The notes under the pieces are model-generated. The model was given only the letters and a program-made list of their open reading frames with translations, did not search any database and was not told the DNA's origin. Made by a program: the position numbers and the translations under genes. A stretch of DNA of 64,000 nt from Liolophura sinensis (taxonomy: Eukaryota > Mollusca > Polyplacophora > Chitonida > Chitonidae), in NCBI RefSeq assembly GCF_032854445.1, contig NC_088300.1:8370001-8434000 (forward strand), read 5' to 3'. Shown here piece after piece: positions 1 through 11,900 of the stretch; position 1 is the first letter of the stretch; the number at the start of each line of letters is the position of its first letter.

Positions 1-249
1 CATGCTTGCCATATTATTTCCCTCAACGAATACATAAAGTGTCTGTGACCACATTTTACCACTCAGTAAAATTTAGCATTTTGCACATAAACATGTCTGG
101 AATACAATTTAAAAAGGTCTTTTATGAAGCTTTCTATAATACAGTAACACCATTGGCTACAAGGAAACGGCACATGTCAACATTTGCTTTAGGTAACAAT
201 GCGCAATTTTGTTTGTTTTATTATTCACGAGCCAACCGTGATCTACTGA
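1..249. other. No recognised feature
   Basis: AT-rich DNA. The only open frame is short and has no recognisable motif or convincing splice context. Confidence 0.4.
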
Positions 250-540
250 TTTGAAATATCTCAATCGCTAGAATTCACGAAGTGCGGGCTCAAACCCGGT
301 CTTGGACAGGAAATTTGTAGATTTCCACGCTCCTGCTGCTTAGATGGAGCCTTGACGGCAATAAGCTCTCAACGACTCTGGCGAGGCCGTTTGCACAGTC
401 AAACATTTGAAGACCACTTGTCACCTGAAGGAAAGTTCGCCAGTAACTTACCAAAATTCAGTGGCTTATCAAGTGCACTGCGGTTTCTTCCATTCATAAA
501 ACTGAACGCCATGGATTAGGTGAGTACAGCGTTAAGACAC
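250..540 (+). mobile_element. Degenerate tRNA-derived SINE-like element
   Basis: A pol III B-box-like stretch (gggctcaaaccc) lies near 288-299. About 130 bases later comes a core (about 425-520) with the order gttcgccagtaactt, then a cac/actgcggtttcttcc block, then ataaaactgaacgcc. The same block order is seen at 18120-18290 and, inverted, at 26375-26530, so this looks like an old copy of a tRNA-headed SINE family. No target-site duplication was recognised. Family membership is inferred by eye. Confidence 0.4.
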
Positions 541-3500
541 CATATGGTTGATAATTTCTAAACGCAATCTTTGCTTCTCTAGAAGACATACAAACAGTGA
601 TACATGTTGCATTTTGCATGTTATGGAATACAGAACACAGTGGCAACAGTCTTACTTGCAATCACAACCCAACATTTGCCACCCAAGTGAGATAGACACA
701 ATGCACTATATCTTAGCTTACCTTGGCTCAAAAAAAATGTCTCAAGCCCGATAGTGTAGCAATGTTACAGTAGGCGTTGCATTTACACCGCCCGCCCCCC
801 CCCCCCCCCCCCTGCCACCCTACCCACATTTTTGGAAATTTCTGACAACAGCATACGATTTACGTTGGTTACATTTCTTTTGCTGTTTAATGGTATGAAA
901 TATGATTATTTACAAAACCACAGGTGGAGTGCCCTTCATTAACACATGAATGTTTTATTACATGATATTTTATACATGTATATGAGAAATATAAAGATAT
1001 ATGCCATCGTCTTTGGACATATAGTTAGATTGATCTTAATTTCTGGTGGTTGTAAATAGGTTATGCATATTCACTGTTTGATAACGATTATTTTGAGTCT
1101 TTTTATTGTTATGGTATGTTTAGTATAAAGTAAGATATGGTCCAAAACAAATTTGTTGATATCTGACATCAGGAGACCCTTAAGGGATAGCTGGATTCGA
1201 CCTATACGACCTGGGTGAGTGGACATTGTGGCTCGCTCGTCCGGCAAAACAGAAATATTGAATTCTATTATGGAATAAGGTCTCAGATAAAAATATATCT
1301 AAAGTATTATAAAGTGATAGCCTAGTGTTTTACTACAGACATGACAGGTGATACAGAGCTGGCAGCCACTCGGAATTTCGGTGTATTTGGGCTTGCATTG
1401 ACGGAACAATGTATACTAGACCGGGAGCCCAAGGCGAGGCAAGGCCAGCCTAAATATTTGAAGAACTGGTTAATCCAATGATGCCTGAGCAAGTATAAGC
1501 TATCGAAGACACAAAACTGCTTGGAAAATATTTTATCCACTTTAAAAGATACCGGTATTTCGAAAGAATTTATCCGTACAGTCGTTGAAAATCCATACTC
1601 TTAATTCCTACATTTGAGCCAATACCACGGCTGTTTATAAAGTATATGTGTTTGTAACGAAAATAGCAAATACGTTGAATTTGACCAACTTGGTTTGAAG
1701 TCGGTTCAGATAAACACAAATATTTGATGGAAAAAGTATTAACTGAATGGACAAGTGCATACCCACTGCAGTAATTTCCTCGGCTATCTGTAGCTGTAAA
1801 TTTGTGAAATAAATCTAAATACGAACATCATAAATAAACAAATCTCTACTTTTAAATACCATGCGGAAGAGTACACATGCTGCAGAAAGTATAGCTCCTT
1901 GTTACATATATCGTCACATTGTTTATTCTGACGATTTTCATAAATTCCACGGAAAAGCGGACATGGGAGCGCAAAATTCAAAATCACATCAGAGACAAAT
2001 TATTGACTGAATCGAAAGGTAGGCCTAACTTGAATCTTGGAAATATATAATAGCTGTTAATATTTATTAGGCCTGGTCCCATGCAGGAGGAACGAAACGT
2101 AAATGGAAATTTCTGTTTGGCTTCAACGCTGCACACTTTGTTGCAGACATTTTTTAAATGGTATCTAGAAGATCTTCATCTTTGCTGAAGATTAAAGTGC
2201 GAATTTGATGATTCCATCAAGAAAAGTGTATATTTTCAAAAGTATCAATGTAATACAACATCCTAGCCAAAGATTTTGTCAGGACCAAAGCCAATGGAGT
2301 GCTACGCGACCAATCAAGACAAAATGGTGTGAAAATATGTTTTAAAGATGTCAAAATTAGCGTGACGATTCACTCAAAACATGACAGAATCACCTGATAG
2401 GTTCACATATGAAATTACATGTAATTATGACTTCATCAGTAACTTTAGCTTTGAAGATATAAAATCTTAACTCCTACAAGGTCATAGGAAAAGGTTAAGT
2501 TAGAAGCCCATGTACTTGTTAACAGATCCAAATGACCATATTACCGGTAGAGATTATCTCTAAACGAGACACAAAATTTCCTACAAACTGAAATTTGGAA
2601 TTTCGTGTACTTAAGAGACAATTTTTCGAAAATAATATGATATTATCAAATTGATAAAAAATCACTTTAATTTTGTTTTTCTAACTTCAAAACAATATTC
2701 AGTTTCTTCAAGTAACAGTCTTGGAACGGGGATCTTTTCCCCGGGCAATGTCAACTCGTGTCATAGGTGACTTGGCCATTGTTCTCTCCCAATGCACCAG
2801 TTATACGTAACCAGTTTGCCCACAAAAAGTCATTGCAGAGGCACAAATGATCAATAGACGGCACAGTTAGACCCGAACTACTTTTGGTTCCTTTAGCTGT
2901 ATTTTTGGCTAATACAGTACCTCAAAGGGCATATCTTTTTAATAAAATCTACAGAATACTTGAAATGAGTTATCTGCCATACAGATAAGAAGTAGAACCA
3001 CAGCGCCAAAGGCCTTGTAACGACTTGACAAACAAAAGGGATATTACATCATATTTAAATATCACTACATTGTAATATACATTATAATATATTTTCTTAT
3101 CTTTCGGTTTAATGAAGTTTACAAATGTTTTATGCATAAATTTCTGAAAAATTCGTACTGATTACGAAATTATAAAATTTTATGATTCCATCACACATCT
3201 CTTTTCCTTAATATGGATAAACTTTCTATTAATTATCATCGCAAGTTTCATTTTTACTCTCTACAGTCATCAATAGTCCACCACAATGGGTTTGTTCAAA
3301 GTGGATCCTAAACCCACAGATTATTACTCGAAGAGGACAACGGCTCAGGTACCACGTCTGTTTCGTATGATTCCATCACGGCGATTTCAGAGCGCGCTCT
3401 GCTCGCCATCAAGGGAAAATACCAGGGTGGCTATCTTTTGTTCAAAAGCCCTAACAGTCACCTCCATGTAAAACAATGGATGTTTAGAATTGAACCAAAA

Positions 3501-4630
3501 GAAGTTTCTAGGCGAAAAGCGAAATGTAGAATGTAGGCTACTCAAGCTTCATCAACCATGGACATGTAGGTCAGTTGTAAGAGTGAATGTAATGACTAAC
3601 ATGTTTTAATAAATCACCAGCTTCACACCGTAGGCTCTAATCTGTTGACCCACATAGTATATTGTACTTAGCGGTGCGGTAGTTCACCGTGAACGACGAT
3701 CGTGCGCGGCGAAGCAACAACAACAACCACAAAAAAAAATGATTTAGTGTCTTAAACTTGGTACAAAGGACGTTTTATGCCAAAATCATGCCACAGTCAG
3801 TGAGTATACTAATGTTGTTTTAACTGGAAAGATGCTATACGTGGTTTATTACAGCAAGAATATGTCCAAAAGTAATGGAAACTCTACTCGAATTTGTCAC
3901 TTCAAAATATTAACAATGGCGGATGTTTCGCCAAACTTAAGGTTGCTAAAAAAACTGTTGTTTGCAACCTAGTCAAACAGTATCTGATCACCAAGCTTGG
4001 AGAGAAACTCCTTGAACATGTCAATGTATTATACGTGAAATATTTGTGTTCTAATTAAGTCATCAAATATTAAAATTCTTACGTTGGAAAGGACAGGGGT
4101 CCACGGAAAATGTGTCCTTCAAAAGTTATATTAAGGCGCCAAAAACAACTTGCTCTCACGAGTCCACAAAATATCCTGTCTCTATATGTTAAAAAAAAAA
4201 ATATATATATATATGTTTCAAAATATTCCACAAAAATTCTAATTTAATTTAAGGATATCTCTAACCCATAAAAATTTACAATCTACAGGTAAAACCTGTG
4301 TCTACGTTATGGACAAGGCAGAAAATTAACCCCTAACCTCCCATGCAATTATATGAAATAATATGCTGTCTCTAGCAAAATCACCACATCTCCGACATCA
4401 AACCAATCGTGGATCGAGGCAGGCCTCTACCTACGTCTGTTTCCGACGAATTGTTCCACATATAGAGGTAGGATATTTCAGGAATTGTACGATATTCGCT
4501 TCTAGTAACTTTAAACACATTAGCCTGTTTGACCCACACATAGGCTATCTACAACGCATGTTTAACTGGGTTGGGGCTAGTGAGGCATATATGTGCAAGT
4601 TAGACTTCTAAAATGACAGACTACCTGATA
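541..4630. other. Gene-poor AT-rich stretch
   Basis: No coding region could be supported on either strand. It contains a poly-C run near 787-812. A well-placed ATG at 3286 (context cacaATGG) opens 21 codons and then meets a possible donor at 3349, but no partner exon was found, so it is not called as a gene. Confidence 0.4.
787..812. repeat. Poly-C tract
   Basis: A nearly pure homopolymer C run of about 20 residues, preceded by a short cgcccgcc stretch. It is a slippage-prone tract with no associated gene. Confidence 0.9.
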
Positions 4631-4632
4631 AA

Positions 4633-4778
4633 TAATACCAAGTGCACAAAATGCTTCTTGTGTACACTAAGTACTTCTTGTGAACACCAAGTGCTTCTTA
4701 TGTACACTAAGTACTTCTTGTGAACGCCAAATGCTTCTTATGTACACTAAGTACTTCTTGTGTACACCAAGTGCTTCT
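4633..4778. repeat. 20-bp tandem repeat with 40-bp higher-order period
   Basis: About seven units alternate between a tgtacactaagtacttctt form and a tgaacaccaagtgcttctt form. The pair is therefore a 40-bp dimer built from diverged 20-bp monomers. The array ends about 60 bases before the MITE at 4837. Confidence 0.85.
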
Positions 4779-4836
4779 GATGGCCGAATTTAAAGAGACG
4801 GGAAAACTTTTCGTCATCATTGACCATTGTCTTTAA

Positions 4837-5387
4837 AGGAGAAGAAAACCTAAAACAATGACGCTTTAGGCTGAAAAGAGCACATTTTTTCTATCTGGTG
4901 GTGCCTGTTGCATAATTTTGCAATTTTTCATCGCCATACACGTAAAGTCTAAGAACAACAAAGCTGGCATAAATCGCTGAGTTCATCGCGTCCTCCATCT
5001 TTAACACCCTGTAATTTATGCTGGGATATGTTGCCTCTCGGCCAATGAGAGTCGTTAAAACTTCCGGCTTGTTCGTGTAAACTCGGTTCCTGATCGTCAA
5101 GCGGAAAACGAACTGAACTGTTCGCTACCTTCTGGGAAGAAGAGTTCTACCGGAAATGTACGAACTGCACTTCGGCGGTTTCCGACGGCAGTTCTCTTCC
5201 TAACACAGAAGACTTCAGGACTAGTTCTTAGGCAAAATGGAGTCGCCCACAGTGGATTTTGGCACTGACTTTATTTATAATTTATCAGCTTGAAGTACAT
5301 ATTAGAAATTTCTTTATGGCATGCACCTGCGAGGAAATGCATACTCTTTTCAATGGTATTTGTTTGATATTTCAATTTTCTTCTCCT
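4837..5387. mobile_element. TTAA-flanked non-autonomous DNA transposon (MITE)
   Basis: Perfect 12-bp terminal inverted repeats (AGGAGAAGAAAA at 4837-4848, complement at 5376-5387) enclose 551 bp. Each is immediately flanked outside by TTAA (4833-4836 and 5388-5391), consistent with a TTAA target-site duplication. There is no long open frame inside, so the element is non-autonomous. TTAA duplication is known for piggyBac and a few other cut-and-paste superfamilies. The terminal bases are not the usual piggyBac CCC/CCT, so the superfamily is left open. Confidence 0.75.
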
Positions 5388-5509
5388 TTAAGGATGGCTG
5401 CTCGAATTAAGCTAGTCTAGAAAAAAGGGATCGAGATACTGGAAGGATACAAACATTTATTCCCTGAGGAAACAGGGCAGAGGTATTCTTTTTAACCACC
5501 GTGTTCTAT

Positions 5510-5715
5510 TTATTATTTATTAGATTGCTATTACTCAAGAATATTCCACTTATACAAAGTCGGCCACCATTAATGGTGGGAGGTAACCGTTCAGAGCCTG
5601 TGGGAATCCCACGACCATCCGCAGGTTGTTGGTAGACATTCCCACGTACGGCTGAAGCTGGACTGGAACTCACTCCTCGTGTTGTAATCAGTCACACTGA
5701 TTACGATGATGGATG
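5510..5715 (-). mobile_element. Old SINE-A copy
   Basis: Diverged copy of the SINE-A family, which is best seen at 23241-23509. It keeps the order tactcaagaatattccact, cggccaccattaatggtggg, cccacgaccatccgcaggtt and cccacgtacgg. On this strand the tRNA-like head lies to the right and the tail to the left, so the element is on the minus strand. Target-site duplication not recognised. Confidence 0.7.
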
Positions 5716-5968
5716 ACCAGCCACACACACTTTTGCGCTGTTTAGTCGTGCTATTTTCTTGTTACATACTGTTACACACATCACACTGCTCTCGGCCACC
5801 TATAATCTTCATGACATATACCTGTACATCGATTTGCACATTACAGTGCAGTTTGACAGTTCAATAGTCATTTTAAATCTAATCATGCTGCAGTGCTGTA
5901 TAACTTTATATCTTCATGTTAGATCTACTTAAAATATTACTGCGCCGGTAAAACCTCAAGCATTACAT

Positions 5969-7265
5969 TACATTACCACAGTGCCGTTTTACCATCTTAT
6001 ATCCAGTCAGACTAGCAAGCTACATTGGTGTTTGAGCTTTTTGTCTCCATGTTATATCCAGTCAGACAAGCACATTACATCGGCGTTTGATGTTTTTGTC
6101 TCCATGTTAGATCCAGTCACACAAGTGCATTTTATTGGTATTTGATGTTTTTGTCTCTATGTTATATCCAGTCAGAAAAGTACATTACATTGGCGTTTGA
6201 TGTTTTTGTCCTTTAATCCCCATTGTATATATCCAGTCAGACAAACACGCTACTGTGGTGTTTGATCTTTTTGTCTCCGTTTTATATCCAGTCAGACTAG
6301 CAAGCTATATCGGTGATTGATGTTTTTGTCTCCATGTTATATCCAGTCAGATAAGCACACTGCATTGGTGTTTGATGTTTTTGTCTCCATGTTATATCCA
6401 GTCAGACAAGCACACTGCATTGGTGTTTGATGTTTTTGTCTCCATGTTATATCCAGTCAGACAAACACATTACATCGGTGTTTGATTTTTTTTTATCTCC
6501 ATGTTATATCCAGTCAGATAAGCACGCTACATTGGCGATTAATCTTTTTGTTTCCATGGTATATCCAGTCAGACAAACACGCTACAGTGGTGTTTGATCT
6601 TTTAATCTCCATTATATATATGCAATCAGACACACGCACTACAATGGTGTCCGATCTTTTGGTCTCCATCTTATATCCAGTCACACAAGCACACTACACT
6701 GGTGTTTGATGTTTTTGTCTGCATGTTACATCCAGTCAGACATTGGTGTTTGATCTTTTTGTCTCCATGTTATATCCAGTCAGACAAGCACATTGCACTG
6801 GCGTTTGATATTTTTGTCTCCATGTCCAGTCAGACAAGCGCATTACATTTGTGTTTGATCTTTTTGTCCCCATGATATATCCAGTCAGACAAGTGCATTA
6901 CTTTAGTATTTGATCCTTTTGTGTCTATCTTATATCCAGTAAGACCAGCACAATACATTGGCGTTTGATGTTTTTGTCTCCCTGTTATCTCCAGTCAGAC
7001 AAGCGCATGACATTGGTGTTAGATCTTTTGGTCTCCATGTTATATCTAGTCAGACGAGCACATTACTTTGGCGTTTGATGTTTTTATCTTCATGTTATAT
7101 CCAGTCAGACAAGCACAATACATTGATGTTTGATCTTTTTGTCTCCATGCAATATCCATTCAGTTAGGCACACTACATTAGTGTTTGATCGTTTTGTCTT
7201 TATGCTATATTCAGTAAAACATAGAACACTACATTGGTGTTTGATCGTTTTGTTTCCATGTTTAG
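5969..7265. repeat. 55-bp satellite array, about 23 units
   Basis: Successive units can be lined up on gtttgatgtttttgtctcc followed by atgttatatccagtcagac. Start-to-start distances such as 6371, 6426 and 6481 give a 55-bp period. Units differ by substitutions and small indels, so this is a moderately old array. 55 is not a multiple of three, which explains the short overlapping open frames in several registers. These are not genes. Confidence 0.9.
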
Positions 7266-7269
7266 GGTT

Positions 7270-8600
7270 TTGCGTTACTTTGTTAGATATCCCCAGGTTA
7301 CGCAACCAAACGAAAAGACAGGTGCAAGAAGTGTGTGGAATAATATAGTTTGTTTATTGCAACTGTGAAATTGCAACTGTGTGAAGTCGTTTCTAATTTA
7401 TACAATGCTTTAAGAGCTTTCTCTTTTATACTTACCATTGCTGTTCACAAACCAACGGAAATATTGGCTACATAAACTTTGTTTTGGATTTGCTAAGATT
7501 GTCATAGTTTTTGTTTTGCTGCTAATAGATTTGATGTGCCAAAAGTTACATTCTTCAGGCAGTGATTTCTGTCTGGGGAGATATCTCGGACTTGAACTTG
7601 GCGTTCAAAATGTCGTTTTTTGGCCTGTGGCTATTTGGATGTTGTTTTCCTCTTTAATTGCCGAACTGTCACCTTCGAGAGTTAGACCACTCCAGTTAAA
7701 CTCATTAACGCCGTTTGACATTTCGATCATCGTGTTACATCAAATATCTGCCAATAAAATATTAACCTTTCGTCATAAATAATTCGATGTGTTTCTAAAT
7801 ACACTCAAAATAAAACACTAGGGTCAACGCCAAATGTGCACATATTTATCCACATTTTATATTCTCTTTACAGGGAACATTCCACTGGAACAAATTGTCA
7901 TCAAATGTTCAGGACATGACGCTATCTCTAACTGTACAATGACTATGCAGGAATATGTGTTTGAAATGTAGAATATAGCCTAATTTACACGAATTTAATA
8001 TAATGTTTGCTGAAATTAATTGCAAATGGGATAAATCGTGTTCACACGGTTTGATTTGTCGCATTGTCCCGTCGAGTAGTTAAGCGAAGCTAGAGCAAGC
8101 GCTATTTCATAAGCCGCGTTCACACTGTGCGATCTGAGGAATACTACAAATTGCATGATATAAAATTTGTCCGTTTGTTCTTTTACGACAGTTATCAGGA
8201 TAAAGTACCTCAGAAATGTGAAGACCCTATAATGCCGTTCGTGACATTCAGTCTACTACTACAGTGATATTTGAAACAGACAAAAATGTGAACAGACATT
8301 TCACATGTGAACTCAAGATGTTTTATATCTTTGTTTGAGATATTGTCTGTTAAATTTGCTATGGAGTTCGCTATGGGGTTGGGAAAACGCCTAGCGCGAT
8401 GATGTAGGCCTACTGATATTTTATGCACTGATGATGAAATGAACGCAGGTGTATTGCCACCTCGATCGCCTATAGCTCTGTGAAGGGAAATTTGTCGGTT
8501 ACTTAATAAAGTGCCGTGGCTTCCCACGGGTCTCCCCAGTGCCCTCTGTCACTAAACACATCATTCGTCAATTGCTTATAACTGAATCGGTATAACAGCA
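7270..8600. other. Upstream region of the SAM-DED gene
   Basis: No coding exon could be supported. A 114-codon open frame at 7438-7782 has hydrophobic stretches but begins with TTG and shows no family motif. The region ends in a good polypyrimidine tract and CAG acceptor at 8616-8618, so a non-coding first exon probably lies somewhere upstream. Confidence 0.4.
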
Positions 8601-8618
8601 CTCTTTCTCTTGTTGCAG

Positions 8619-8938
8619 GTGTATCTTTAATGACAAGAGGTCACGAGGAAGCATGGCAGAATCTCGTCTCTTCCACCACAACAGAAGCTTCACAAACCTG
8701 CGCCACACATATGACATTGACGATACATTGAAAAATAAACTGAAATCCCACGACCTCGACTCTATCGTGGCCCTGACACATATTTCAGAAGAACGCACAA
8801 TGTGTTTAACGAGGGAATTGTCCATAGGTTACGGGAGTCGAATCACTGGGGCAATAATGGAGCTACAGAAATGGTCAAGATCCATCTCCTGTCTGAGCCT
8901 TTATGAAACAGATACTAACCACAGTGTCAACGTATCCA
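8619..8938 (+). CDS. SAM-DED gene exon 1: first SAM-like domain
   Basis: A strong acceptor (cactctttctcttgttgcag) ends at 8618. The start codon chosen is ATG at 8653, with A at -3 and G at +4. The frame is also open back to the acceptor, so the exon could instead be internal. Residues of about 12-80 form the SAM-like domain, with alternating hydrophobic positions and an ELSIG turn before the last helix. The donor CCA|GTACGT at 8939 leaves one base of a codon (phase 1), which joins the AA opening exon 2 to make a Lys codon. Confidence 0.7.
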
Positions 8939-11900
8939 GTACGTACTCTATAGTAATATTATTATTACAACACATATGTCAAATTTATATGAAGACCGGG
9001 CCATACGAATCATACCTTAAGTACGGAATTATCTGCATTAAAATATAGCAGAAAATATTACTGGCCATATTCAGAACTGTCTACATATATACATGACGGC
9101 GATTAAGTTTGGAGGTAGTTTACGAGTGGAGGAAACTATTAACTAAGTACATGTGGCCCGACTGGGCATTGTATCTGACTCAACAGGACAATTTCCATTT
9201 GTTTGGTCTGATTTGTTTGATTAAAAAGTTTGAACATCTGGATTACTGTTAAAAGATGGTAACCGAAGCAGGCGTTGACATGTCTACACTTCACATGGTT
9301 AAGGGAGTCGGGGAATACCAAATATGAAGGTGGGGCGAGCTATAAATGTCATTGAATTTTTCCACGCTGAACAAATAGGCGGCTGTCCAGGACTCTTAGC
9401 ACGTTACGGGCGAAGTCTTCACTATGTGACAAACAGATACGCATATGATACTTGGTGGAAGACAGAACAACAGCTGGTGAAGGAACGTTATACTGCACAA
9501 ACGGTCACATGAGAATCGTCGACCGTATATATTGTCACCAAGGTCCCAAGTAGTCCGGTAGCGGAGGAATTCACAAATGCTGTTTAGGTTCAACGCGGGA
9601 ATGAACCCACCTCTTGTGTGACATGGCAATTGATGAACAAGCATCTGTCTTAACCACTCGATCGCACCTCTCTCATCTGGGCCTTTTAAAAAATGAAAGA
9701 AAATAATAGCAAAACGGGTTATGTGCGTTTATGCGGTGCTAGTAAACTCATTTACACGGGTATGACATTGTCCCTCGTTAAATGAATAGTTAATGATCCT
9801 TGTTATAGCACGGAAGCCCGGTAAGACCATCGTCACAACATCCCATCATCATCTTGGTGAGGAGCGATCGCGTCATCATTTTGCAATCGCTTCGTAGTCT
9901 CACCACCGCGATGTGACACTACTATATGAGATGGCAATGCTGGATCTGTCATATATACTTAACCCACTCCGTGCAAAAGACATTCTCTTCATGAAATACG
10001 TGGACTCAAAACCTTTAGTCTGAAAAACAAATGAACTGAACTCATTTAACAACAATATGTGATATTGGGACACAATGGTAATTTGTGTCCAAGCTAAGGT
10101 ATCTATTTTGCGCCAGCAATACTCCTGTTCCCCTCAGTTTTTTGACCTCAAAATGTATCGTTCATTTCCCGAACGAACGATACATTTCTAGTAGGTCTGG
10201 AAGATTCTTCATGGGAGATGGGCCTTGTACTTCTGAAATCATTAAAAACGCTAAATCTCCTCCATCTCGAATGATTATGTACGAGTTATTAGTGGTCCAC
10301 GTAAGTTCCCTGTTTTATTTTCAGATTTTCTTTACATTGTGATTTGAATATTTCTTCACCATCAGCCCCTGTTGTCTAATTTCTCATATAGGCCATACCA
10401 TAAAAAGTGTAAAACACCGAGCGTGCTATGTATATGTGACCCTATATTATCTGATTTTATTCAAACCTGGGTTCTAAGAAGCAAGGTTTATGTTTCTGTT
10501 GAAACATTATCACTAACACTCAGAATACGAGAAAAGATGTGATTCTTTGTGACAAAACCGTAATTTACACTAGAAACGTATGGCTAGATTCCAACCTTGC
10601 TGAATGGGCGCGTTGCTTCGGGTCCATCTGATGTATTACTTATATAGATGACATATAAATGCAGGCTCTATATTGTAGGCAGTTGATACACAAAGCAGCC
10701 ATCAAATATACCTACACGTTCTTTTGTATGTTTTGCTTTTCCAGAAATTGACCACGCCAAGGATTTTAAGGAATTCTGCGTCAGACATGATGTTAAACCA
10801 GATACTGTTGACGTACTGAGTAAATATGATTGCAACTCACTACCGGCTTTACGACATTTACCCTCCAGTGAACTGAATGGGTTACTTTGGGAGTTGTCTG
10901 TAGGTCAGAGAGCTGCGGTGACCCAAGGCATTAGAGTGCTGCGCGAACTCCAACATTCGATGTCTCTGCCCAACCTGACGACATACACACAAGACGAGCC
11001 CGGTTCCCAAAATCGATGTGGCAAGCTATTATTTGTTTTTCATCACATTGAGATTTACTCCTCTACATTTCAACCTTCACACATTTCCAATTCGAGACCC
11101 TTAGTGTGTCACATGTCTCAAGTTGGTCGGTCACATATAGGTATAGTTGTAAATACTGTGACTGCGTCGACGCCTGGTTATGTGACGCCGCTGTTTACGG
11201 CAGACGAAAATATTATAGTGCCAGTATTTCTACAGCAATCAGTAAAATAGCTTAGTAGTCTCTCCTTAGCAGATCTTATTATAAGAGTCACCTTCCCCCC
11301 ATGGTCTTAAAGCTGCGAGTATAGAGCAAAAATGCATGTTCTGGATCACGCAAAAACATGCCGAAAGCGATGTTCTTATAAAACTTAAGTCTTCTAATTT
11401 ATTTTATTTATAATTTATCTAAAATAACTAATTTATTTTATTTATTTGTTTGAATGGTGTTTTGCGCCATGCTCAAGAATATTCGCTGACATTTGAACCA
11501 AATATGGGAAAAGCTGCAACGTGCATTATGGATGTAAATCAACTTAAACTTCTTGGTATTAAACTTTTGCATGTAAAGAACATGTTGATTATCTATTTTT
11601 CTTGAAATAATTTGTGATTTAACTTAAGAATAAAACAGTTTAATGAATGAGGACTTAATGAGAAACTTAATTGTTGCAACTTATCCCGCTTAGTCATACG
11701 GTTTATCCCGGCGTGGGGTAAGATCTTACGAGGCTGCACTTGTAGACAAATTCCACAGAGATGGCTGTATCAGCAATCCTTGTTAGGGCGTATATATAAT
11801 TAGCTTAACAATGTGGTTAGTAAACCCTAGAGTATGGGACATATGGCTTGTTTAATGTATTTTTCATGCCTTGTATATGGAGGTTTTAGCGAAATATGAT

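Larger units (their letters stand above)
9000..10744. other. Intron 1 of the SAM-DED gene
   Basis: Intron with no independent gene seen. It holds a tRNA-like remnant (9585-9668) and a perfect hairpin at 10151-10187. The short open frames here lack motifs. It ends in ttttgcttttccag at 10744. Confidence 0.5.

Noticed and set aside
3286-3471. Short frame with a strong ATG context and a possible donor after 21 codons
   Set aside because: Its phase 0 end does not join in frame to the acceptor at 8618, and no other partner exon was found.
7438-7782. 114-codon plus-strand frame with hydrophobic segments
   Set aside because: It starts with TTG, has no family motif and no splice or Kozak context; hydrophobicity arises from T-rich DNA.
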